Below, piece by piece: positions 27,018 through 32,518 of a DNA stretch of 64,000 nt. The notes under the pieces were generated by a model that saw only the letters and a program-made list of their open reading frames with translations, was not told where the DNA came from and ran no database searches. The stretch lies in assembly GCA_017644375.1 (NCBI GenBank), contig JAEPLP010000001.1:1472001-1536000 (forward strand), given 5' to 3'. The stretch's first letter is position 1; each line of letters opens with the position of its first letter. This DNA comes from Prochlorococcus marinus CUG1435. GTDB taxonomy: Bacteria; Cyanobacteriota; Cyanobacteriia; PCC-6307; Cyanobiaceae. A program made the translations under genes and the position numbers.

Positions 27018-27500
27018 TTGGAAATCGCGCTTTTTGAACCTAGAATCCCCCAGAATACTGGTAATATTGCTAGAACATGTGCTGCATTTAATACCCCTTT
27101 AAATCTTATAGAGCCCTTAGGTTTTAAATTAGAAGACAAATATTTAAAAAGAGCAGGATTAGATTATTGGCCTTTAGTTACTTTTAATAAATATCTTAAT
27201 TTTAATAAATTTTTGGAGTCAAAATTAAAAAAAAGAATAATATCTTTTAGTAAAAAAAATGGGATGTATTTGAAGGACTTTAAATTCCAGGAAGATGATG
27301 TTTTATTGTTTGGAAGAGAAGATTCTGGATTGCCAGATTGCATTATTGATAAAAGCGATTTTTTAATATCAATATTTATGCCAAATTTACAAACTGGAAA
27401 CAATGATCAAAAAGGTGTTAGAAGTCTAAATCTTTCGGTAGCATGCGGAATTGCTATATATGAGGCTCACAAACAAATAAATTTTCAAAATGGTAATTAA
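27018..27500 (+). CDS. trmL: tRNA (cytidine/uridine-34-2'-O)-methyltransferase TrmL
   Basis: SPOUT methyltransferase with a C-terminal trefoil knot that methylates the wobble base of tRNA-Leu. Motifs: PRIPQNTGNIARTCAA, then LLFGREDSGLP, and NLSVACGIAIYEA near the end. 160 residues, normal. The start is TTG at 27018 (LEIALFEPRIP in the standard code read as Met), one base after the cobU stop, so it is probably translationally coupled. The tRNA gene 30 bases downstream is Met, not its target. Confidence 0.92.
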   Translation: MEIALFEPRIPQNTGNIARTCAAFNTPLNLIEPLGFKLEDKYLKRAGLDYWPLVTFNKYLNFNKFLESKLKKRIISFSKKNGMYLKDFKFQEDDVLLFGREDSGLPDCIIDKSDFLISIFMPNLQTGNNDQKGVRSLNLSVACGIAIYEAHKQINFQNGN

Positions 27501-27529
27501 GTACAACCAATGCCTTACAATATTTCCAT

Positions 27530-27603
<74 letters not shown>

Positions 27604-27671
27604 TTTTCAATACTTTTCGATTGAGGAACTTTAGTGAAATTTTTAACTGACTAAAACTAGTACAGAAAATA

Positions 27672-27959
27672 ATGTTTAATTCACTCAGCACAGTCTTAGA
27701 TGAAAAGAAATCTAAAGCAAAATATCCAGAAGCTAGGGTAATAGTTCTTGATGATAGTTTTAATACTTTTCAACATGTCGCAAATTGTCTTCTGACCATA
27801 ATTCCAGGTATGAGTGAAAAAATTGCATGGGAACTATGCATCAAAGTTGACAAAACAGGATCAGCGGAAGTATGGAGAGGTAATCTTGAACAGGCAGAGC
27901 TATATCATGAACAACTCTTAAGCAAAGGATTAACTATGGCTCCGATTGAGAAAACATAA
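27672..27959 (+). CDS. clpS: ATP-dependent Clp protease adaptor ClpS
   Basis: 95 residues; recognises N-degron substrates and hands them to ClpAP/ClpCP. ClpS core: VIVLDDSFNTFQHVANCLL corresponds to the family's LxNDDxTPMEFVVxVL, with D-D then F-N in place of the usual NDD; further MSEKIAWELCIKVDKTG and WRGNLEQAELYHEQL. Cyanobacteria often have two ClpS variants; the altered N-degron-binding residues here suggest the second type, which is inferred. The DUF1651 gene follows after 11 bases. Confidence 0.88.
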   Translation: MFNSLSTVLDEKKSKAKYPEARVIVLDDSFNTFQHVANCLLTIIPGMSEKIAWELCIKVDKTGSAEVWRGNLEQAELYHEQLLSKGLTMAPIEKT

Positions 27960-27970
27960 AATAATTAAGA

Positions 27971-28225
27971 TTGATAGAAGATTTTTGGCTTATAAATGCG
28001 AACCGTTCAAGGGTTAAAAGATTTTCAAAAAATAAGCAAAATAAAGATAGATTTTTTGAATATATGTTTATTGATTCTGGAAGAATTATTGGTGTTTTAG
28101 GAAAAGAACCACCTCTTATGACAACAAGAGAAGAACTTAAAGTTGATAAAGCTAGAGATGAATGGAAAAAGTTTATCGCTCAAGGTTGGAGGAGAACCAA
28201 ACCAGTTTGGGAAGACTCTTTATAA
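27971..28225 (+). CDS. DUF1651 family protein
   Basis: 84 residues, a family largely limited to marine picocyanobacteria. Matches: WLINANRSRVKRFSKN, a central FIDSGRIIGVLGKEPP, and the closing ARDEWKKFIAQGWRRTKPVW. Basic, no membrane segment. Start is TTG at 27971. No function is known for the family. Probably co-transcribed with clpS, 11 bases upstream. Confidence 0.82.
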   Translation: MIEDFWLINANRSRVKRFSKNKQNKDRFFEYMFIDSGRIIGVLGKEPPLMTTREELKVDKARDEWKKFIAQGWRRTKPVWEDSL

Positions 28226-28292
28226 CAAATATTATTGCTAGGATCTGCTATGTAAATTATAAGATTAAGCCTGTAGTTGACAGGTAAATTAA

Positions 28293-28355
28293 ATGGCTTC
28301 AAAAGTAGCAAAGCCATTCGTTGTGTCTTCATTTATTTCACTTACTGCAATTTAG
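28293..28355 (+). CDS. Candidate micro-ORF, 20 residues
   Basis: ATG at 28293 to TAG at 28355 encodes MASKVAKPFVVSSFISLTAI. Codon choice (GCT, TCA, GTA, GCA) looks like local genes. AATGGCTT (28292-28299) and AAGCCATT (28311-28318) form a perfect 8-bp stem enclosing the start codon, so initiation may be structure-controlled, or the sequence is simply an RNA hairpin. Could also be the remnant of a longer gene. Weakly supported. Confidence 0.3.
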   Translation: MASKVAKPFVVSSFISLTAI

Positions 28356-28441
28356 ATTTAGAGTTTTTATATTCCAATTTTAAATCAAAAGTATATTTAC
28401 ATATTTATTGTATAAAAATTTTTTTATTGCTATTTTTTTAA

Positions 28442-28482
28442 AGCGGGCTAAAGATCTTTTCTCCACGAGGATTTAGTCCGCT
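28442..28482 (+). ncRNA. Long stem-loop, terminator or small RNA candidate
   Basis: AGCGGGCTAAA and TTTAGTCCGCT make an 11-bp stem with one G-U pair and a 19-nt loop containing CTCCACGAGG. It is GC-richer than its surroundings and followed by GAATTTT. It is preceded by a T-run and TATAAA-like AT-rich sequence. It lies over 200 bases from the DUF1651 stop, so it could end a separate short transcript. Confidence 0.4.
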
Positions 28483-28608
28483 GAATTTTAAAGATTCAAT
28501 TTATTTTTTGATACCTCTTTGTTAAGCTGATTAGAAATATTTTCAAAAATACTTATAATTTCTTAATTTCTAATTTTCATTAAAAAGCAACCTCACATGA
28601 ATCTTATA

Positions 28609-28619
28609 AGTGTGACACT
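28609..28619. promoter_or_regulatory. Palindromic site C (AGTGTGACACT)
   Basis: 11-bp palindrome overlapping the stop codon of the ribbon-helix-helix gene. It is the exact reverse complement of site A and shares the wider context TTATAAGTGT--CACTAT with site B. Confidence 0.5.
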
Positions 28620-28986
28620 ATTCATTCAAAATATTGTTATTTTGGTTCATGACTCTCTTAAAATACTTAAACTCAATAAATTCATGCATCATTTTAATAT
28701 TATCAATTAATACCTTTTTATTAACTGCATAATCGTCTCCATTACCTGGAGATTTATTATTTTTAGAGAATGTTTCTTGTTCAAAGGAAGAATTTATAAA
28801 ATTATTTTTATCAATGCTACCAGAAACAAAAGACTCATTTAATACTCCTCTAGACCTTAATGCTTCTTCGACCAATATCCCTGTGACCTTTGACTGACTA
28901 AATTCATTAGCTGTACACAATTTCTCAATTATTTCATGAACTTCTTCACTTGGCAAAAAACCAATTCTTTTCCTCGGGGAGGGCAT
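28618..28986 (-). CDS. Ribbon-helix-helix type putative regulator
   Basis: 122 residues. The N-terminus PSPRKRIGFLPSEEVHEIIE then SQSKVTGILVEEALRSRG fits a ribbon-helix-helix domain: a short basic strand (RKRIGFLP), helix 1, and helix 2 starting near SQSKV. The remainder is Asn/Ser-rich and probably disordered up to a helical tail (NIKMMHEFIEFKYFKRVMNQ). Palindromic sites with half-site AGTGT lie upstream (two copies) and over its stop codon (one copy), so autoregulation is plausible. Divergent from a 50-residue membrane protein at 29067 that shares the upstream sites. No partner toxin is evident, though small neighbours exist. Confidence 0.7.
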   Translation of the reverse strand: MPSPRKRIGFLPSEEVHEIIEKLCTANEFSQSKVTGILVEEALRSRGVLNESFVSGSIDKNNFINSSFEQETFSKNNKSPGNGDDYAVNKKVLIDNIKMMHEFIEFKYFKRVMNQNNNILNE

Positions 28987-29003
28987 AATTATAAAAAAAA
29001 ATT

Positions 29004-29014
29004 AGTGTCACACT
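29004..29014. promoter_or_regulatory. Palindromic site A (AGTGTCACACT)
   Basis: 11-bp palindrome 18 bases upstream of the ribbon-helix-helix start codon and in the 80-base spacer shared with the divergent small gene at 29067. Centre-to-centre distance to site B is 22 bp, about two helical turns. Confidence 0.55.
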
Positions 29015-29025
29015 TGCATATTATA

Positions 29026-29036
29026 AGTGTTGCACT
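29026..29036. promoter_or_regulatory. Palindromic site B (AGTGTTGCACT)
   Basis: Same half-sites as sites A and C with a different centre. 30 bases upstream of the ATG at 29067. Spaced two helical turns from site A, an arrangement suiting cooperative dimers such as ribbon-helix-helix repressors. Confidence 0.55.
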
Positions 29037-29066
29037 ATATTTGATTTAAGTCAACTAATTCTTGTT

Positions 29067-29219
29067 ATGCATATTTTAATATTTCCTGCAGGATTTATTC
29101 TCTGGTATTTAGCCTATGAAGCAAAACCTATCTTTAATGATGAAGTCACACTTCATTGGGAAGAAAAAAATACAAATAAAAGAAATAAACTTCTAAATAT
29201 AATCAATGAAAGCTTTTAA
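29067..29219 (+). CDS. Small membrane protein, 50 residues
   Basis: ATG at 29067 to TAA at 29219. N-terminal membrane segment MHILIFPAGFILWYLAYEAK followed by a charged tail (HWEEKNTNKRNKLLNIINES). The frame is shorter than usual gene-finder limits but has a start well placed behind sites A and B and local codon use. It overlaps the convergent gene ending at 29203 by 17 bases. No family recognised. Confidence 0.55.
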   Translation: MHILIFPAGFILWYLAYEAKPIFNDEVTLHWEEKNTNKRNKLLNIINESF

Positions 29220-29394
29220 AAGTACTTTCAATAGATTTTGACCATTCCTTATGCTTATAATCTAGATCTGAGATTAACTGTTTTTGATAAGTAAATTTGA
29301 GTTGATTTTCGTTGAGAGATTTTTTTGTGATAATCATCTCTTTAGAAAAAAAATCAGGAGTATTAGAGCAACTAATTTTTTTTTTGACTTCCAT
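29203..29394 (-). CDS. Small hydrophilic protein, 63 residues, unknown
   Basis: Starts MEVKKKISCSNTPDFFSKEM and continues with Lys/Ser-rich sequence ending SIESTFKSFH. A single Cys, no membrane segment. No homologous family recognised; support is codon use and a clean ATG. Convergent overlap of 17 bases with the membrane microprotein at 29067. It may be real, but another small frame cannot be excluded. Confidence 0.45.
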   Translation of the reverse strand: MEVKKKISCSNTPDFFSKEMIITKKSLNENQLKFTYQKQLISDLDYKHKEWSKSIESTFKSFH

Positions 29395-29420
29395 ATAAGT
29401 AATTCACCTTTTTTTTTTAT

Positions 29421-29537
29421 ATGACTCAAAAGGTTTTAGTCTTTATATTTTTATATTCTTTTTATATTTACTTAATATTTATTCGTAGCATGTTTGTAAA
29501 AATTATTAGTTTATTAAATAATAAAGGTTATATTTAA
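29421..29537 (+). CDS. Candidate hydrophobic microprotein, 38 residues
   Basis: ATG at 29421 to TAA at 29537. MTQKVLVFIFLYSFYIYLIF forms one membrane segment, with a short basic tail (NNKGYI). AT-rich sequence makes hydrophobic frames by chance, so this is only moderately supported; it fits between two other small genes without overlap. Confidence 0.35.
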   Translation: MTQKVLVFIFLYSFYIYLIFIRSMFVKIISLLNNKGYI

Positions 29538-29555
29538 AAAAATATATGCTTTATT

Positions 29556-29729
29556 ATGAATCTTAAGGAGAGAGGGATTACGGTTGGAGATTTACTAATA
29601 TTATTAATAATAATCATTGCCTCTACAATATTAATTAAATCATTTAATAAGGATAAGAAAACAACACTTAATTATAGTAATCAAGAAAAAGTTTCACATA
29701 AGAAAAATTATTATCAAAAATTTATTTGA
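29556..29729 (+). CDS. Small membrane protein with prepilin-like N-terminus
   Basis: 57 residues, ATG at 29556, TGA at 29729. Begins MNLKERGITVGDLLILLIII, a short basic leader, Gly, then a long hydrophobic helix, closely resembling type IV prepilin leaders (RGFTLIELL). The position-5 Glu of pilins is Asp here (G|ITVGD). A polar tail (about 29-57) follows. I recall related GITVGDLL microproteins in other Prochlorococcus, but cannot check. Purine-rich AAGGAGAGAGG lies inside the frame, not before it. Role unknown; could be processed by a prepilin peptidase or be a simple anchor. Confidence 0.68.
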   Translation: MNLKERGITVGDLLILLIIIIASTILIKSFNKDKKTTLNYSNQEKVSHKKNYYQKFI

Positions 29730-29834
29730 ATAACATACATAAATTATTTATAAAATTATTAATTAGTTCATCTATCTCTTATTTAAATTTCAAGAATTCA
29801 TAATTATCAAAAAATAAGTTTATGTATTTTAAAT

Positions 29835-30002
29835 TTAATAAAATGATTTAGAACTTTCCCATTTTAAATTATCCTTTAAATCATTGATATCATTTGATAT
29901 TGAAACCAAATTCACCATTTGTAGAATTTGAGATTTATTTAGTCTTTTAATAGTAATAAGTTTATTAAGCATTTCTAAAACAGATTTATCATTAATGTTC
30001 AT
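29835..30002 (-). CDS. Small helical protein, 55 residues, unknown
   Basis: ATG at 30002, TAA at 29835. MNINDKSVLEMLNKLITIKR then LNKSQILQMVNLVSISNDIN: amphipathic helices with regular Leu/Ile spacing, hydrophilic, no membrane segment. Codon choice is typical. On both sides there is AT-rich sequence (29730-29834 and 30003-30210) in which I see no other gene. No family recognised. Confidence 0.5.
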   Translation of the reverse strand: MNINDKSVLEMLNKLITIKRLNKSQILQMVNLVSISNDINDLKDNLKWESSKSFY

Positions 30003-30210
30003 TTTTTTATAAAAAAAACTATGATCCTTTATCTCATATACCTTATCTTATAATTTTAAAAATACTCTTAAAATTGCATTATATATTTAATACTAAATAT
30101 AAAAAATTTTTATAAAATCATCAAATAAAAAAGCTCTTACTATTAATTAAAAATAACAAGCTCACTTTCTTATAAATTGGTTTATTGTAAGGAAGAAGAA
30201 AAAAAAAAAA

Positions 30211-30378
30211 ATGAAAAACTCTAAGAAAGAATACCTTAATAGAGATGAAGTTAATGAGATGATTGAATCAGCTATTAGGAGACACAATAGAAGATCTACA
30301 ATAATATCAAGTGTACTTGGCTGGATTCTAATAGGGGGTTACTCATTTGGACTTTTTCAAGCAGTACAAAATGTCTAA
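30211..30378 (+). CDS. Small single-pass membrane protein, 55 residues
   Basis: ATG at 30211 preceded by AAGGAAGAAG (30189-30198), one of the few clear Shine-Dalgarno-like tracts in this stretch. The first 30 residues are charged and helical (EYLNRDEVNEMIESAIRRHN), followed by a C-terminal membrane segment (about 31-52, with GWILIGGYSFGLF). The arrangement suggests a tail-anchored protein with a cytosolic helical head. No family recognised; well supported as a gene. Confidence 0.65.
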   Translation: MKNSKKEYLNRDEVNEMIESAIRRHNRRSTIISSVLGWILIGGYSFGLFQAVQNV

Positions 30379-30440
30379 TTAATCTTTTCTATTAATCTTC
30401 ACTTGCTAGATGATAAATTTATATAAGTCAATCTATTATT

Positions 30441-30662
30441 ATGAGGGAATATATTGAGGCAAATCTTATAGTAATAAGAAAGTATATAAAAAAAAGAAAA
30501 AAATCTACTTCAAAATTAAATAATGCTTCAATAATGGAAGAATTTAAAGAATGGAGCAAAGATCCATTACCTGAAAAAGAATCAATATGGACTTTACCTG
30601 ACTTAACGAGTAATGAAAGACTTAAAAATTTTTGTCGATCAATTAAAAAGGAAATTAGATGA
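30441..30662 (+). CDS. Small basic protein, 73 residues, unknown
   Basis: Begins MREYIEANLIVIRKYIKKRK, a strongly basic helix, then EEFKEWSKDPLPEKESIW and a helical end (RLKNFCRSIKKEI). Soluble. A competing 107-codon frame on the opposite strand covers both this gene and the next one and is judged a shadow. Ends 4 bases before the convergent membrane protein gene. Probably real; function not known. Confidence 0.55.
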   Translation: MREYIEANLIVIRKYIKKRKKSTSKLNNASIMEEFKEWSKDPLPEKESIWTLPDLTSNERLKNFCRSIKKEIR

Positions 30663-30666
30663 GTTT

Positions 30667-30825
30667 TTAACCGCCTAGTTGTATATGATTTACCTTTAGG
30701 TAAAAATAACCCGCAAATCCTACAATATTCAATATAATAACGAAAATCCAAGCTCCAATTGGCTGATTTGAATCAAATTTTTTTATCTTAACTTTATCCT
30801 TTAGTCTTTCAATATATTTAGCCAT
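30667..30825 (-). CDS. Small single-pass membrane protein, 52 residues
   Basis: MAKYIERLKDKVKIKKFDSN, then QPIGAWIFVIILNIVGFAGY forming the membrane segment, and a short tail ending HIQLGG. The frame can be extended to 30855, but the internal ATG at 30825 gives the sensible N-terminus, with the charged head directly before the membrane segment. Likely conserved among Prochlorococcus (from memory). No function known. Confidence 0.62.
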   Translation of the reverse strand: MAKYIERLKDKVKIKKFDSNQPIGAWIFVIILNIVGFAGYFYLKVNHIQLGG

Positions 30826-31068
30826 AAAAAAAATATTAAAAAGAATAATACTCATTATAAAGACTTGAGTTTACAGGAATCTTAAATTAAATAAAATTTC
30901 TTTTAATTCGAATTTTTGTTGTCAAGCCTGTTAATGGGGTATTTAATTAATTCCTTTTTGAGATTTTTTAAAAGTTTATTATGATTCAAAATTGTAAATT
31001 TCTTACTAAAGGAATAATGCCATTTCATAGAATTAAAAAAAAACTTGCTAATTCATTATTAATAAAAT

Positions 31069-31116
31069 TATAATATTTAATACGGTCATTCAGACCATAA
31101 ATATTTTAAATAAGGA
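31069..31116 (+). promoter_or_regulatory. Peroxiredoxin promoter region with inverted repeat at the probable start site
   Basis: TATAAT at 31069-31074 is a good -10 box. GGTC-ATTCA-GACC (31084-31096) lies just downstream, over the expected transcription start, within a 19-bp imperfect palindrome (31081-31099). AAGGA at 31112-31116 is a ribosome site 10 bases before the ATG. The rest of the 301-base spacer (30826-31126) shows nothing else convincing. Confidence 0.45.
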
Positions 31117-31126
31117 CAAATTTTTC

Positions 31127-31711
31127 ATGAGCTTAAGAGTTGGCCAAGAAGCACCAGACTTTAGTGCTACAGCAGTATATGATCAAGAGTTTAAGGAGAT
31201 TACACTTTCAGGTCTAAGAGGTAAATGGGTTGTTTTATTCTTTTACCCACTAGATTTTACATTTGTATGTCCCACTGAAATCACTGCATTTAGTGATAGA
31301 TATCAAGATTTTTCAGCACTTAATACTGAAATACTTGGGGTATCAGTTGATAGCAAACACTGTCATTTGGCTTGGATACAAACTCCAAGAAATGAAGGTG
31401 GAATAGGTGATATTAACTATCCATTAGTTTCTGACCTAAAAAGAGAAATTTGCCAGGCCTACAATGTCCTTAATGATGATGGGGAGGCAGATAGAGGATT
31501 ATTTCTTATTAATCCTGATGGAGTAGTTATGCATACGACTGTTAATAAGGCTCCTGTAGGCAGAAATGTTGATGAAACACTAAGGATTCTTCAAGGTTAT
31601 CAATACGTTGCGGCAAACCCTGATGAAGTATGTCCTGCAAACTGGACACCAGGGGAAAAGACAATGTTAGAGGACCCCAAAGGTAGTAAGGAATATTTTT
31701 CTGCGCTATAG
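31127..31711 (+). CDS. 2-Cys peroxiredoxin (AhpC/Tsa type)
   Basis: Thiol peroxidase reducing hydrogen peroxide and organic peroxides with thioredoxin-type donors. 194 residues: [20 protein letters not shown] holds the peroxidatic cysteine at residue 48; the resolving cysteine is at 169 in [11 protein letters not shown], the arrangement of typical dimeric 2-Cys enzymes. The C-terminus ends SKEYFSAL, in the place where YF-type hyperoxidation-sensitive motifs occur. It has a well-formed promoter and ribosome site. Important in a picocyanobacterium that usually lacks catalase (established for the group, not seen here). Confidence 0.95.
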   Translation: MSLRVGQEAPDFSATAVYDQEFKEITLSGLRGKWVVLFFYPLDFTFVCPTEITAFSDRYQDFSALNTEILGVSVDSKHCHLAWIQTPRNEGGIGDINYPLVSDLKREICQAYNVLNDDGEADRGLFLINPDGVVMHTTVNKAPVGRNVDETLRILQGYQYVAANPDEVCPANWTPGEKTMLEDPKGSKEYFSAL

Positions 31712-31726
31712 AAGGATTAGAAACTT

Positions 31727-32479
31727 TTAAGTAAGTATTGAATAGTAAATAATTATAAAAACATAAAAAATAAATATATTCAAAATGGGGATCATATCCC
31801 CTTTTTGAGGTTTGCATATAATCCAATCGCTTAAATTAGTTTTATATGATAAGAAAGACCACGTAAAAAATGAAATTTCTATACATAATAAGAATAAAAG
31901 ATTTATTAAATTAAAGTTATTTAAACCAAAATATCTATAGATATGAAAATAATCATCAACATTAATATTTTTAATTTGTAAATGCCAAAGATAAAAAGAT
32001 ATCAAAATAAAATTTACCAATATTAATTTTTTTAATAAAAGCCTACATTTCCTAAAAATTAATAAAAAAGAAATTAAAAATATGAAAAAACTAAACTGAT
32101 AAACATCTGGTTTTGGTAAATTAATTCCTTCAAGAAATAAATTAAATATAAGATCAAAATTTATATATATATATTCAGCTATAAAGTATGAGAGAAATAT
32201 CAAATTTATTGCTACTAAGAATAATAATCTTTTGCCTTTAATGATATTTTTACTATAAATTTTATTCTTATTAAATTTATAGTATGTATAATTTTTTAAA
32301 GAGTTTAAACATACCAAAGATGGGCATATTATGCCGCTCAAATAATAAAGAATTGAATAAAAGGAAATATCACTAATATTAAATAAATACAAATTAAACC
32401 ATTGTTTTTGTACAAATGGAAGAATTAGCAAGACTAAGATTGTAATTAATAACTCTGATGTATTGTTTTTAATTATCAA
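31727..32479 (-). CDS. Polytopic membrane protein, function unknown
   Basis: 250 residues, very hydrophobic and AT-driven in composition, with about six or seven membrane segments (for example LLITILVLLILPFV, LLFLVAINLIFLSYFI, FFIFLISFLLIF). The end is more polar (SDWIICKPQKGDMIP). Start appears to be TTG at 32479. No family recognised. It lies 39 bases downstream of the ftsH-like gene on the same strand, so the two could be one transcript and the products membrane partners; this is inference. Converges on the peroxiredoxin gene. Confidence 0.65.
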   Translation of the reverse strand: MIIKNNTSELLITILVLLILPFVQKQWFNLYLFNISDISFYSILYYLSGIICPSLVCLNSLKNYTYYKFNKNKIYSKNIIKGKRLLFLVAINLIFLSYFIAEYIYINFDLIFNLFLEGINLPKPDVYQFSFFIFLISFLLIFRKCRLLLKKLILVNFILISFYLWHLQIKNINVDDYFHIYRYFGLNNFNLINLLFLLCIEISFFTWSFLSYKTNLSDWIICKPQKGDMIPILNIFIFYVFIIIYYSILT

Positions 32480-32518
32480 GAAAATATTATATTTTTTATT
32501 TAATTTAAAACAATTAAA

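Larger units (their letters stand above)
28226..28617. other. 392-base spacer with hairpins and a candidate micro-ORF
   Basis: No gene longer than 25 codons is supported. It holds a small CCTG/CAGG hairpin (28270-28284), a 20-codon candidate frame at 28293 whose start sits in an 8-bp stem, a long stem-loop at 28442-28482, and AT-rich sequence between. The far end carries palindromic site C of the ribbon-helix-helix gene. Confidence 0.6.

Noticed and set aside
30428-30751. 107-codon minus-strand frame with Cys-containing N-terminus
   Set aside because: It would cover two better-supported small genes (30441 and 30667) and has unlikely composition.
30981-31073. 30-codon frame before the peroxiredoxin gene
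   Set aside because: Runs into the TATAAT promoter box, has no ribosome site, and its Lys/Ile content is what AT-rich DNA gives by chance.
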